In this document: piece after piece, positions 53,603-64,000 of the stretch
How positions within the stretch are numbered: the first letter of the stretch is position 1
Layout of the letters: each line of letters starts with the position of its first letter
Origin: Dryocosmus kuriphilus
Lineage: Eukaryota > Arthropoda > Insecta > Hymenoptera > Cynipidae
Assembly (NCBI GenBank): GCA_038277395.1
Contig: CM076193.1
Coordinates: forward strand, 77,910,198 to 77,974,197
Direction of reading: 5' to 3'
Length of the DNA stretch: 64,000 nt
The notes under the pieces: generated by a model
Told to the model about the DNA's origin: nothing
Databases searched by the model: none
The model's input: the letters and a program-made list of their open reading frames with translations, nothing else
Position numbers and translations under genes: made by a program

Positions 53603-54855
53603 CGAGGTGTGTCCAAAAAGTAAGGTGACTTAATTTTTACGAAAAAATATTTATTTATTCATCAGATATTATGTTGTCCCATTCAAAGTAACCCCCCTCA
53701 GATATAATACACTTGTGCCAACGCTTTTTACAATCCTCGAAGAACTTCTGATAAGCACTTTTTGGTATAGCCTTGAGCTCTTCTGACGATGCATTCTTTA
53801 TCTCCTCAATCGTTGCAAATCTCCGTCCTTTCATGGATCTCTTCAGTTTTGGGAACAGGAAAAAGTCGCAGGGGGCCAAATCCGTTGAATATGGGGGCTT
53901 GAGGCATGATTGTGGTTTTGTTTTTGGCCAAAAAGTCACGCACAAGCAACGATGAGTGAGCAGGTGCATTGTCGTGATGCAAAAGCCATAAATTGTTTTT
54001 CCACAATTCCGGACGTTTTTGTCCTATTTCTTCTCGCAAACAGCCCATAATTTCAAGGTAATACTCCTTATTGACCGTGCGACCTTATGGTAAGAACTGT
54101 TGATGTACTACGTCTTGGCTCTTCCGGGGTCTTCCATTGGGACGATTGGGCTTTGGTTTCGACGCCATAACCGTATAACCATGATTCATCACCAGTTATA
54201 ACCCTTGTGAGCATATCAGGATCATTATTGACGTCATTTAACAGCTCTTGAGCGATGCTCATTCGACGGTTCTTTTGGTCAAAATTGCTTGCAGTTTCGG
54301 AACAAATTTCGCTGCCACACGTTTCATGCCCAAATCATCGGAAAAAATTGCATGGCACGAGCCAACCGAGATGCCAACGTCTTCAGCAACGTCTCTAACA
54401 GTGATTCGACGATTCCCCAACACCATATTCTTCACTTCTTCAACGCTTTCATCATTTATTGACGTGCTGGGGCGTCCAGAGCGAGATTCGTCATTGGTGT
54501 CTTCTCGGCCTTCTTGGAAGAGCTTTTACCACTTATAAACACTTTTTTTGCTCAAAGTAGACTCACCGTATGCCACTGTCAACATTTTAAGTGTTTTGGA
54601 GCACTTAATTCTATTTTTTACACAAAATTTTATGCAAGTTCTCTGATCCATTTTTTTTGACAGCAGAAAATTTAGATCACACCAAACACTTCTAACCTTT
54701 ACGCCTCTCACAAACAAACTAAAAATGCTATACACTTGAATCTGTGCACATATGTTCGGGACAAGTGTACCAATACAAAATTTTAAAAAATTGAAGATCG
54801 AATGTACGTAGCCCGCGAAATTTGAAAAGTCACCTTACTTTTTGAACACACCTCG
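53603..54855 (-). mobile_element. Mariner transposon (DD34D), 1253 bp
   Basis: Inverted ends CGAGGTGTGTCCAAAAAGTA and CGAGGTGTGTTCAAAAAGTA (~28 bases) are flanked by TA on both sides (53601-53602, 54856-54857), the mariner target duplication. The length is typical of complete mariners. The transposase on the minus strand is frame-broken. Confidence 0.95.
53655..54690 (-). pseudogene. Mariner transposase, inactivated
   Basis: Minus strand. It starts MDQRTCIKFCVKNRIKC (HTH domain) at about 54651. A stop near 54526 (TAA where a Tyr is expected after YKW) is followed by LFQEGREDTNDESRSGRP and the second helix-turn-helix. GDESWLYGYGVETKAQSSQW holds the first Asp; HHDNAPAHSS the second; YSTDLAPCDFFLF the third, with 34 residues between the last two. 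Frameshifts near 54270, 54085 and 53905 break it. The intact family product cuts and inserts the element at TA. Confidence 0.9.
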
Positions 54856-54857
54856 TA

Positions 54858-55366
54858 TATCTATGATTATTGCTTTTTTTATGCCGGGAAATCTTATTGA
54901 AATTTCAATATTTTTTATATTGATTATGTTAAACATGACAGACTTTATAATTAGATTAGAAGATTTTTATTATAAATCAAAGATTCTGAAAATAATAAAT
55001 GTGATAGTATAATAAATTCTTTCAAGTTTGGAGCATCGGAATAAAAGTGACAAACGTCAAAAATTCATTGAATATTCCCGCGATTGTGTTGTATTACCTA
55101 TCATTACGTTTGAAATAATAAGAAAACATTAATATACAAAAAGTCCCTTGTAAACAATATATTTACAAATTTCAATTTTAGAGAATACAAACATTTTTTG
55201 AAGCATACTTTTTAAAAATTGAAATTTAATAACAGTTTATAATACAATTGACTAATAATATAATATACAATTACTTTACCCCTTATTTTTGTGAGAAAAT
55301 ATTTTGTTTTATAACAGATGAATTTAAATTTTCAATATCATAATTTTTTATTTTATCATTTTTAAT

Positions 55367-55367
<1 letters not shown>
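54858..55367. other. AT-rich unassigned sequence
   Basis: It lies between the mariner and the (AT)n tract. No gene or element recognised. Confidence 0.5.

Positions 55368-55406
<39 letters not shown>
55368..55406 (+). repeat. (AT)n tract at the left edge of the TIR transposon
   Basis: About 39 bases of alternating AT running directly into the left TIR; probably the insertion target. Confidence 0.9.
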
Positions 55407-55408
<2 letters not shown>

Positions 55409-55584
55409 TTCTATTATATAAAAAAGTCTTTAGACGGTGACTGCGAATATCGTATAAGGAAGAACGAAAAATAAAACTCCGACCATCAGTGTGGTGGCGA
55501 AGGTCGCGCGCGTCACATCTATAAATATATTCTGTGTGTGCTGCTTTATCGTGTTCGTTGCGTCATGCCTTCGAGGCAAAAACT
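55404..55584 (+). repeat. Left TIR of foldback-like transposon (copy B)
   Basis: 'atatccttctattatataaaaa', 'agtctttagacggtgactgcg' and 'aatatcgtataag' pair with the reverse complement of 60437-60615. The TIR includes a TATAAATATAT box (about 55519) and the start codon of the small frame at 55565. Confidence 0.85.
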
Positions 55585-55792
55585 TTCAAAAGAAGAAAGG
55601 AGGAATCGATTAATTGAGCTTACGGGGAAGGCTACAATGAAACGAAAGGAGTTAGGAAGAAGAAAAGTTCAAAATTTAACACCAGAGCAGCTTCAGAAGA
55701 AAAGTGCATCGGGAAGAAAAGAAAATTTTACATCTTTAACTGATACGATTGAAAAAGAAATGACGAGGTTTATTTTTTGCACTATACAATAA
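55565..55792 (+). CDS. Small basic protein encoded from the left TIR, unknown
   Basis: 75 codons from ATG at 55565, Lys/Arg/Glu-rich (starting MPSRQKLSKEERRNRLIELT) and predicted helical. The ATG and first seven codons lie in the TIR; the right TIR carries the same start on the minus strand (MSPRQKL). A TATA-like box lies ~45 bases upstream, and AATAAA overlaps the stop at about 55786. It could be a first exon or remnant of the element's protein. I recognise no domain. In copy A its front part is lost. Confidence 0.4.
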   Translation: MPSRQKLSKEERRNRLIELTGKATMKRKELGRRKVQNLTPEQLQKKSASGRKENFTSLTDTIEKEMTRFIFCTIQ

Positions 55793-55949
55793 AAAGTTTA
55801 TTTCAAGAAAAGAAGAAAGGACAAAGGCCTATGTCGGAGTTGTCGAGCGCGTGAGAGAGAAAGAGAGGGAACGACGTACCAGAAAATATCGCCCGTGCGA
55901 CGGTGTAAGCCCAAACATAACTGCCAGCCCAAAAACAGGGAGATTTAAT

Positions 55950-56450
55950 GCCCTATTGACAAATTTTATGCTCCGCTTTTTTTAAAAAAAACCGGTGGCT
56001 TAGCTGGCTGAACGTTAATCTGACGGAACCACACATGAGGAAAAAACACTGAATAAAGTTATAACCTGTATCATAATTAAGGGCTTACTTAAGGCTAATT
56101 AAATGCCCTATAGACAAATTTTATGCTCCGCTTTTTTTTTTAAAACTGGTGGTTTAGCTGGCTGAACGTTAATCTGACGGAACCACACATGAGAAAAAAA
56201 CATTGAATAAATTTATAACCTGTATCATAATTAAGGGCTTATTTAAAGCTAATTAAATGCCCTATGGCTAAATTTTATACTCCGCTCTTTTTTTTAAACC
56301 ATTGGTTTAGCTGTCTGAACATTAATCTGACGGAACCACACATGAGAGAAAAACATTGAATAAAGTTATAACCTATATGGTAATTAAGGGATCATTTAAT
56401 GCTAATTTAATGCCCTATTGCTAAATTTAAAGCTCCGCTTTAAAAAAAAA
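55950..56450 (+). repeat. Left subterminal tandem repeats of TIR transposon (copy B)
   Basis: Same units as 25050-25578. Confidence 0.9.
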
Positions 56451-58019
56451 AGACAGGGGCGTTACGCCATGACTCTGAAGTTCCTAATGTTAATGAATAA
56501 TGAAAGATAATTTTTTTTTAAAACGTACGGAACCTGGTATTTTATGACAGAAAATAGTTGCGTACAACCCTACGAACTGTTTAAAGAAGTTTAAACTCCC
56601 CAGCATATGTGGAACTCACCGCAATCATTCCTTCAGTTTTCGAAAATTCAATAAAACTACAATAATTCGAAAATTTGCCAGGATTCCGCTTTTAATAGTA
56701 GCAATTTATGCCAAAAGAGCAGAAAAAAAGTTTCATTCCTATCGCAAATGTGGAACCCACCCCAAATCATCCCTTAAGTTTTGGAAAGTTCAATAAAATC
56801 ACCCTAATTCAAAAACTCGCCAGGCTTTCGCTGATACTGGTAGTAATTGATGTCACAAGAGCAGAAAAAAAGTTTCATCCCCCTATAGAATGTCGAATCC
56901 ACTCCAATCATCTCTTAAATATTTGAAAATTTAATAGCAACATCCTCATTTGAAAAATATAAATTTTTTTATAGTGCTTCATTAGGCGTACGGCTCTCCA
57001 TACTCATGAAAATAGATGGTTCGAAATTTAATTAGCGATTTTTTTACCTTTACATTGCTCAGGCGCAGATCCCGGGATGTTCCATGGTGTCATTACCCCC
57101 CTCCTAAAAAAAAGCCTAGACATACATTTTTTGATGACCTTTTTTTGTTTACACAAAATTCCTCTGCTAAACCGGCCGTTTGTGCCTCCCACTCCCCTCA
57201 AAGACTTTTGTGTAGATTCGCCTCTGATGTTTGCTTTCTTCATGTAATGCGTTTGACGATTAGAATCCAAATATCTTTGACGATTGAAGGTAATTTTTTT
57301 TTACTATTGAGGCCAGTTCCAAAATACGTAATGCTTTTTGGAGCGGGAGAGGTGGTTCACAAATAATATTAAGCTGCGTTATGTAGGTAAATCCATATTA
57401 TGAAACTTCAAACAGTATTAAATTAAAAACTCCAAAATTGTAATCTGTAATCATTAATCGATTACATACTTACAAACTATAAATAGTTTTAAATCGGAGT
57501 TTGATATTTCATAGATTTTCCAGTCCGAAAAGTAAGAATGTTTTTTTATAACACCTTCACGATTTCGGCGGTGTGAGTAGAATGTAAGACTTTAGAATGA
57601 ACGTCAATTTAAAAAATTGTTCAAATGTAATTTTAAGGGCCGATATTTGTAGAGAATTTTAAAGCGCATCTTTTTTTCCTTTTGCAATTTTTTTTAGCTT
57701 TTTTGGTTTTTGGAATAATTGGAAAAAAGTAGATTTTTCGAAAACAAAGTACCAAGCGTCCACACAATGTGACTCTCGTCACTCTCGATACATTTTGCCA
57801 TCAACAACGATTAAAATTTTTGGAATTCATATGTTTAAATATTAAATAATACTAAATTGCAATAATTAAATGTGTAAATAACCTAACGCGCGTTAATAAT
57901 AATTGAAAATTCTTATTTGCTTTTGGGTGCACGTGCTGTAGCTAATGCAGCTTATAGCGGAATTTTTGAAGGTCATGTAAACTAACGTATTGAAAATACG
58001 AAAATTATAATGAAATGTT

Positions 58020-59117
58020 TTTTTTTTGCGGAGGAGGAGATGGAAATCCTTTTGACGGACTGAGTGTGGAACTCGGCCTAACGGCCCCTACCCACTAAAA
58101 CCACCTCCTCCCCCGGCACTCAGACTATAAGACCTAGACCCTAGACCCTTCCGTCTTCCTGTTCAAGGGGGTGCTCCTGGAGCCCCTTCTCCTCCCACCC
58201 GCATGACGGGCACGAGAAGCTGCATCAGATGAAGTCCGTTGTTCCAAGACCCCTTGTGAGGAGCCCTGGCTGCCCTGTAATTCTCCCCTTCGACACTTTG
58301 GAGCCGTCCCCTTTGCAGCCGTCCCCTTTTGGCGATGGATTGAAGGGTGAGGCATAAGGACTCGCGCCCTCGATATTCCAGGAGGCTTTGCCATTATCCC
58401 CTGGAAGGATCGCCCTTGGAGCCCTTTTTCCTCTTACCCGCATGACGGGCAAGAGGAATTGCTCCAGATGAAGTCCGCTGTTCCAAGACCCCTTGTGAGG
58501 AGCCCTGGATGCCCGGTAATTCTTTCCTTCGCTACTTAGGAGCCGACCCCTTTGGAACCGTCCCCGTTTGGCGATGGGTTAACTAAGTAAATAAATAGAG
58601 TTCCCTGAGAGGGGCCCTTATTTTATTATTTGTGTTTTCTGTGTTCGCCATATTGGGCCTCACGTGAGAAGCTGGGGATTTAAAGGACTGCTCTCTGCAG
58701 AGCCCCGCTTACAGGGAGAGGGTCTGAATACTAAGGGATTCGACAGCTGGTATCCCCAAGTCTCCGTTTCGACACCTCCTTTAAACTCCGCCATGCCCGT
58801 CTCAATTGAGGGGGCAAACCGGAGCATTCAAGGATTTGTTAACCCTGGTGACATTCAGCTTTCGACACGGCGATCACGTCTTAGCTTGGGAGCATGAGGA
58901 CTCACATCCTCGATATTCCAGGAGTCTTTGCCATTACCCTCTAGAAGGATCGCTTCTTGGTCAAGGTCCCGCAGACCAGAGACCCCTAGTTCCCCAGAGC
59001 AGCCGTATCTCGCGATACAGTCCCTCTGGTTCACCTACCCTAGGTCGCTCGTCCGATTAGACCCCTAAGCCCTCCCACCAACTACAAGTTCATGTGATCC
59101 CCAAGGAGGGAAAAATT
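58020..59117 (-). mobile_element. GC-rich retroposon, 1098 bp, copy B
   Basis: Identical in length to the copy A insert, with the same 11-base flanking repeat AATGAAATGTT (58009-58019, 59118-59128) and T run. It was therefore already present before the 7.7-kb duplication. Confidence 0.75.
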
Positions 59118-59134
59118 AATGAAATGTTGAAAAT

Positions 59135-60415
59135 TTACTTTTTAAATAAGCCTTTAATTATTATACAGGTTATAACATTATTCAATGTTTTTTTCTCATG
59201 CGTGGTTTCGCCAGATTATCGTTCAGCCAGCTACACCACCGGTTTAAAAAAAAAAAGCGGAGCATAAAATTTTTCAATAGGGCATTAAATTAACATTAAA
59301 TAAGCCCTTAATTATGATATAGGTTATAACTTTATTCAATGTTTTTTTTTTCTCATGTGTGGTTCCGTCAGCTTAACGTTAAGCTAGCGGAACCACCGGT
59401 TTAAAAAAAAAAGCGGAGCATAAAATTTGTCTATAGGGCATTTAGTTAGCCTTAAATAAGCCCTTAATTATGATATAGGTTATAACTTTATTCAATGTTT
59501 TTTTCTCATGTGTGTTTCCGTCAGATTAACGTTCAGCCAGCTAAACCAAGGGTTTAAAAAAAAGCGGAGCATAAAATTTAGCTATAGGGCATGAAATTAG
59601 CCTTAAATAAGCCCTTAATTATGATATAGGTTATAACTTTATTCAATGTTTTTTTCTCATGTGTGTTCCGTCAGATTAACGTTCAGCCAGCTAAACCACA
59701 GGTTTTTTTTTTTTAAAGCGGAGCATTAAATTTGTCTATAGGACATTTAATTAGCCTTAAATAAGCCCTTAATTATGATATATATTATAACTTTATTTAA
59801 TGTTTTCTTCTCATGTGTGGTTCCGTCAGTTTAACCTTAAGCTAGCGGAACCACCGGTTAAAAAAAAAAGGGGAACATAAAATTGAGCTATAGGGCATTT
59901 AATTAACCTTAAATAAGCCCTTAATTATGATATGGGTTATAACTTTATTCAATGTATTTTTCTCGTGTGTGGTTCCGTCAGATTAACGTTCAGCCAGCTA
60001 AACCAACGGTTAAAAAAAAAATCGGAGCATAAAATTTAGCTATAGGTCATTTAATTAGCCTTAAATAAGCCCTTAATTATGATATAGGTTATAACTCTAT
60101 TCCATATTTTTTTCTCATGCGTGGTTCCGTCAGCTTGACCTTAAGCTAGCGGAATCACCGGTTTTAAAAAAAAGCGGAGCATAAAATTTGGCTATAGGGC
60201 ATTTAATTAGCCTTAAATAAGCCCTTAATTATGATATAGGTCATAACTCGATTCAATATTTTTTTAACGTGTGGTTCCGTCAGCTTAACGTTAAGCTAGC
60301 GGAACCATCGGTTTAAAAAAAAAAGCGGATCATAAAGTTTGGCTATAGGGCATTTAATGAGCCTTAAATAAGCCCTTAATTATGATATAGGTCATAACTC
60401 GATTCAATGATGTGG
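59135..60415 (-). repeat. Right subterminal tandem repeats of TIR transposon (copy B), ~9 units
   Basis: Same array as 28265-29545, with AACGTT-centred palindromes. Confidence 0.92.
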
Positions 60416-60436
60416 TTCCGTCAGCTTAAAGTACCT

Positions 60437-60615
60437 AGTTTTTGCCTCGGAGACATTGCGCAATGAAGAAGATAAAGCAGCAACACACAAAATATATTTA
60501 TAATTGTGACGTGCACGACCTTCGTCACCAGACTGACGGTCGAGTTTTCTTCTTCGTTCTTATACGATATTCGCAGTCACCGCCTAAAGACTTTTTTTAT
60601 ATAAGAGAAGGATAT
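60437..60615 (-). repeat. Right TIR of foldback-like transposon (copy B)
   Basis: The inverted partner of 55404-55584. It ends 'gagaaggatatat' before AT-rich flank. Confidence 0.85.
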
Positions 60616-60966
60616 ATTTATTTATTCACAAAATGTGTAAAACCAAAAAATATAAATATGTATTTCTCCGTCGACCGTAACTTTTTCAACGAAACATCTT
60701 ATATATCTCATATATATGGGGTAACTTTAAACATAAATTATATTTGATATTTGATATTATCTGTTTCGAGTTGCTGTTTTAAAACTTAGGCATGATTCCA
60801 TGTTGGTTTTTTTGCATTCCTTACAACCCAATCTTTCTTTGAGTACCTGACTAATCGAGCTTTCGTTGCTCTAGCTTACCATCGAGTCTACACGCGATCT
60901 TAAAAAGAGTGTCAGACTGCCCGACCTTTCGTTGGTCTAGTACCACCAACCGTTGAGCCTGAACTA

Positions 60967-62019
60967 TGTTGTGACGAGTAATTTATACACTCTCACATAC
61001 ATTTCGTGCCCAGGCAGTACGCCACTGCGCACGCCAGTCTAATACAGGCCTACAGTCGTGCCATAGGGGGGATGGCTTCCCACCACGCTCCCCACCACGT
61101 GCTACGAGCACCGACCGACTCTTTAAAACCAGAAGCGCGATGCAAAGTCGGCAGTTGAGTCGGGTGCAACTCACCGAGCACATCGGTGATCTCTCAACCG
61201 GTGAAACTCATGCCTTATTCCTATCAATAGGCGCTCTCATGGTAGGCGGAAGGTCGAGGGAACTGCAAGGAGTAGGTGCTCCTACACTTGCCGTTCCCCA
61301 GGACCGACTTGGGTGTGCGGTTCTCGTGGTCAATGGGCGCTCCCATGGCCACGCGAACCTAGTGCATACGGGGATCAGTGGGTGCTCACATGGTCCCCCT
61401 TGTCACCCGAGACCGACCTACGAGCCGACTCCCCCGACACAGCTTGGCGCCGACTCCCCCGACACAGCTTGGCGCGCCGAAATCAGGTACCCCCCTCCCC
61501 CCGCGAGCGAAAGGGCGAATACCACGTACCACGATGAGAATCCCCTCGGCAGAGACCACCAGGAGGGTGGACCCTCCTCATCGATCGTACCGAACCCCGT
61601 GTAGAGTGGGGGGGGGGGGCACTCCTGGGTCATACCACACCTCTTACAGGCCTATCCCGACGCGCATGGTGTCAACGAATATTTCTGTACTTACAGGGCC
61701 CGAAGTGACGGGTCGCGAGAGGGAGAGACGCATCGAACCCACACATACGCTGTACGCGCGACGCCGCCATCCACCCGAAGATACATGTCACGCGCACACT
61801 GCGCCACACACTCGACCACACGCAACCAGACACACACAACCTTCTTTTCTAAAAATTGCAAACTTTATTGGTTCAATAAAACCTGTTCTACCTTTGTACT
61901 CAAGGAAACTGCTTAGTTATCTTTAAACCTGACCCTGGCTAGGCTAAAGCGTCCGCTAAGATAGCGTATCAGAAGGTAGGGAAAAACCAGACCGTTACAT
62001 GGCGCCCGAACAGGGGGAC
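60967..62019 (+). mobile_element. LTR remnant with Lys-type primer site (copy B)
   Basis: As in copy A: TGTTGTGACGAG (60967) to CCGTTACA (61999), then TGGCGCCCGAACAGGG at 62000. It carries the 27-base extra repeat and two extra G after the primer site. Confidence 0.6.
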
Positions 62020-62060
62020 CACTAGAAAACGGACCGTTACAATGTAGTATGCGTTTTATT

Positions 62061-62900
62061 ACATTCTCATCTCAATGAGGAGGTATTAGTTTTATGTGAA
62101 AACTGTCTTTCGCGGATTTCATCAAATTTCGACGTTTCATGACCCCCTGAATCCGAAAAAAAAGTGTTTTACGACGGTGTCTGTCTGTCTGTCTATTGTC
62201 GTTGTCGTCGTCGTCGTCTGTTCCCACAATAAATTTCAAAGGACTAATCGGATTGGATTGCGCTTTGGCACACTTCTTTAAGGCGTAAAAAGAATGGACG
62301 TGAACCAGCGGTTTTTGACCAGTGGTTATGGTTTTATCCAGCAAAAACGGTTTTCACAAAATCAAAAAATCCATTTTCCGGCTAAAATATGCGAGGTACA
62401 AAAAAAACAATGGCGAGTAATATTGTTGATCTCAAAAAAATCTACAAATTTTGTTTTAACCATTTTTTGATAAAATACACGGTTTTTGTTTTAATCGCGA
62501 AAACGTTATTAAAAATAAAAAACTTTGGTTTATTGCCAAAATATTCAAGATACGAAAAACATGATAGTAAACAAAGTTTTTCACCTTAAAAAGATCTACA
62601 AATTTGCTCTCTATCATTTTTTCGGAAAGACGCATAGTTTTTGAGTTATTCGTAAAATATGTTATTAAATACAAACAAATCGTCTTTTCACCAAAACTAT
62701 GCAAGGTACGAAAAAAATGATAATAAGCAAAGTTGTTTACCTTAAGAAGATCTACTTTGCTTAAAACTATTTTTTGACCCAACGCATAGTTTATTCATGA
62801 AACGTATAGTAGTTGTTTTAGTCAAAAAATATATTGCTATAAAGTTAATAATAAAGTTAGTATAGGTTATTAAAAAATCTGCCCGCTACTCAGGCGCATT
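62061..62900 (+). repeat. Family R copy 8 (in duplication copy B)
   Basis: Partner of 31160-32000, with only homopolymer-scale differences. Confidence 0.88.
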
Positions 62901-63010
62901 CTCATCACGTTTCTCACGCTTACCAGTCAATTAAAATATATCAAAAACGTGAATTTCTTAATTTTTCACATAGTCTCACTATGTGGCCAAATCCAGATTA
63001 GGTGCGCATT

Positions 63011-63296
63011 AAACAAAAAGTATTTTCAAATTGGGAGATATGAGGTATACAGGGGTCTTCGAGGTCGCTGAATCTGAATCAAAAGTCAAAATTTCAAAAA
63101 ACAAAATGGCGGACGAGATACAGTCGAAAAATATTTTTAAAAACTGTGTGATTGGACAAAAAAAATTCAAATTGAGAAATATGAGGTATATAGGAGTTTT
63201 TGAGGTCGCTAAATCCGAATGAAAAGTCAAAATTTCAAAAAACAAATTGGCGGACGAGATACAGACGAAAAATATCCAAAAAACTGTATACTTTAT
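63011..63296 (+). repeat. Two tandem ~143-bp repeats (copy B)
   Basis: Partner of 32110-32395, with 'caaaatggcggacgagatac'. Confidence 0.8.
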
Positions 63297-63489
63297 ACAA
63301 TGACGATTCACTTTCGTTCAAAATCGATAGTTATTATCTTTTAAAAGTTTTGCAAACATCTATTAGATCAGTGTGTGATAAAACAAAATGGCGGATCAAT
63401 TACAGTTGATAAAAAGCTAAAATCAAATTATTAACTTGTAGAAATTTAAAGTAATTAGATTATTTCTTTAATAATAAAAATTCCTACCT

Positions 63490-64000
63490 TACCGGCTTTC
63501 TAGAACTTCGAGAGCTGTAGTGGTAAATGTCCGTGCTAAGCTTCTAGAATGTTCGATGTGACGTCACTAAGCACGAAATTGGCGAAAACAACTTCCCCTT
63601 CCCCCTCCGGCCCCTCTATCGCCCATAACCTTCTAGAATATTCTCGATGATATCATTTACTACGCAGTTGCGAGACACGAAATTGATGAAAAACAACCTC
63701 CCCTTCCCCCTCCGACCCTTCTAACCCCTATAAGCTTCTAGAAATTCTCTCGATGATCTCATTAAACTACGTATCAAAACGTTTAATCGGAGACGCATCT
63801 GACGCGTGTAGAACCTTCTAGAACTTTAAGATAAAGAGGTGAATATATTTCTCTCTCCCTCTCTCCATTAGCTTCTAGAAAATATATGGGATGATCTCAT
63901 TAAACAACGCAATACATTTACGTTTGAAAACGTTTAATTGCAGACGCGTCTGAACCTGTAGACAATTCTAGAACTTTAAGATAAAGAGGGAGATACATTA
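63490..64000 (+). repeat. Degenerate ~94-bp tandem repeat with seven TTCTAGAA (HSE-like) sites
   Basis: TTCTAGAA starts at 63498, 63542, 63631, 63736, 63816, 63873 and 63966. Those at 63542 and 63631 extend to TTCnnGAAnnTTC, the three-unit heat-shock element pattern. 'aacttccccttccccctccg' and 'gatgatctcattaaac' blocks repeat between them, so it is also a diverged tandem repeat. It runs past the window end. Any regulatory role is inference. Confidence 0.6.

Larger units (their letters stand above)
55404..60615. mobile_element. Foldback-like TIR transposon, complete copy B (5.2 kb)
   Basis: TIRs of about 180 bases (55404-55584 and 60437-60615, roughly 80% alike by eye) enclose inverted subterminal arrays of ~153-base units (about 55920-56450 and 59135-60415), an AT-rich middle and a nested GC-rich retroposon. 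There is no recognisable transposase, so it is non-autonomous or of an unfamiliar type. Long inverted arms made of tandem units recall Drosophila FB/Galileo elements (inference). Target duplication is unclear because the left flank is (AT)n. Confidence 0.8.
55739..63478 (+). repeat. Large duplication, copy B (7.7 kb)
   Basis: Partner of 24865-32577, offset 30874 at the left edge and 30901 at the right. The main difference is an extra tandem 27-base unit ('actcccccgacacagcttgg' and following) near 61441-61480. Most other differences are homopolymer lengths and scattered single changes. It ends after 'taataataaa' at 63478. Confidence 0.95.

Overview
This window is a eukaryotic, probably insect, intergenic/heterochromatin-like stretch made almost entirely of nested transposable elements and satellites. 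I infer an insect because there is an env-bearing Gypsy/errantivirus, several Tc1/mariner relatives (a DD34D mariner and a DD41D relative), an AT-rich background with (AT)n tracts, and introns with GT..AG borders. I cannot name the order or species. I see no ordinary host gene with confidence, and no rRNA, tRNA or CRISPR.

Layout: 1-4676 is a satellite of about 268-bp units. It is the internal part of a dispersed repeat, here called family R, expanded in tandem; the 5' tip of that R copy follows to 4858. Family R recurs at 6198-6895/15224, 15394, 16879, 31160, 33424, 34073, 43222 (partial) and 62061. At 6896-15219 an errantivirus-like LTR element (LTR-gag-pol-env-LTR, TSD ATAT, LTRs only slightly diverged) sits inside one R copy. 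Its gag and env are open but pol carries several frameshifts. At 18915-24864, on the minus strand, is a second Gypsy element with a long open pol and gag and a 5' LTR; its 3' end is cut off at an abrupt junction.

24865-32577 and 55739-63478 are two nearly identical 7.7-kb copies. Each holds most of a foldback-like TIR transposon with about 153-bp subterminal repeats in opposite orientation, a GC-rich 1098-bp retroposon nested in it (11-bp target duplication, poly(T) edge), an LTR remnant with a tRNA-Lys-type primer site, and an R copy. Only the right-hand copy keeps both TIRs (55404-60615).

About 36.1-44.55 kb is the most interesting region. A decayed multi-exon minus-strand gene encodes a large protein with an XPG/FEN1-like nuclease signature and a Cys/His N-terminus, flanked by inverted repeats. 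I interpret it as an Academ-like DNA transposon. A 500-base gap (44549-45048) interrupts its right end.

45.0-55.4 kb holds a near-perfect inverted repeat, a dimeric 153-bp tandem array, a long inverted-repeat element with a TIR element nested inside it (47333-49083), another TIR element (50174-51512), a DD41D Tc1/mariner-type transposase pseudogene, and a DD34D mariner with TA target duplications (53603-54855). The last 520 bases carry seven TTCTAGAA sites in a degenerate tandem repeat resembling heat-shock elements.

The genes act together only within elements: gag/pol/env in the LTR elements, and transposases with their TIRs. Several junctions (gap, inverted repeat, 7.7-kb duplication) could be real rearrangements or assembly artefacts.
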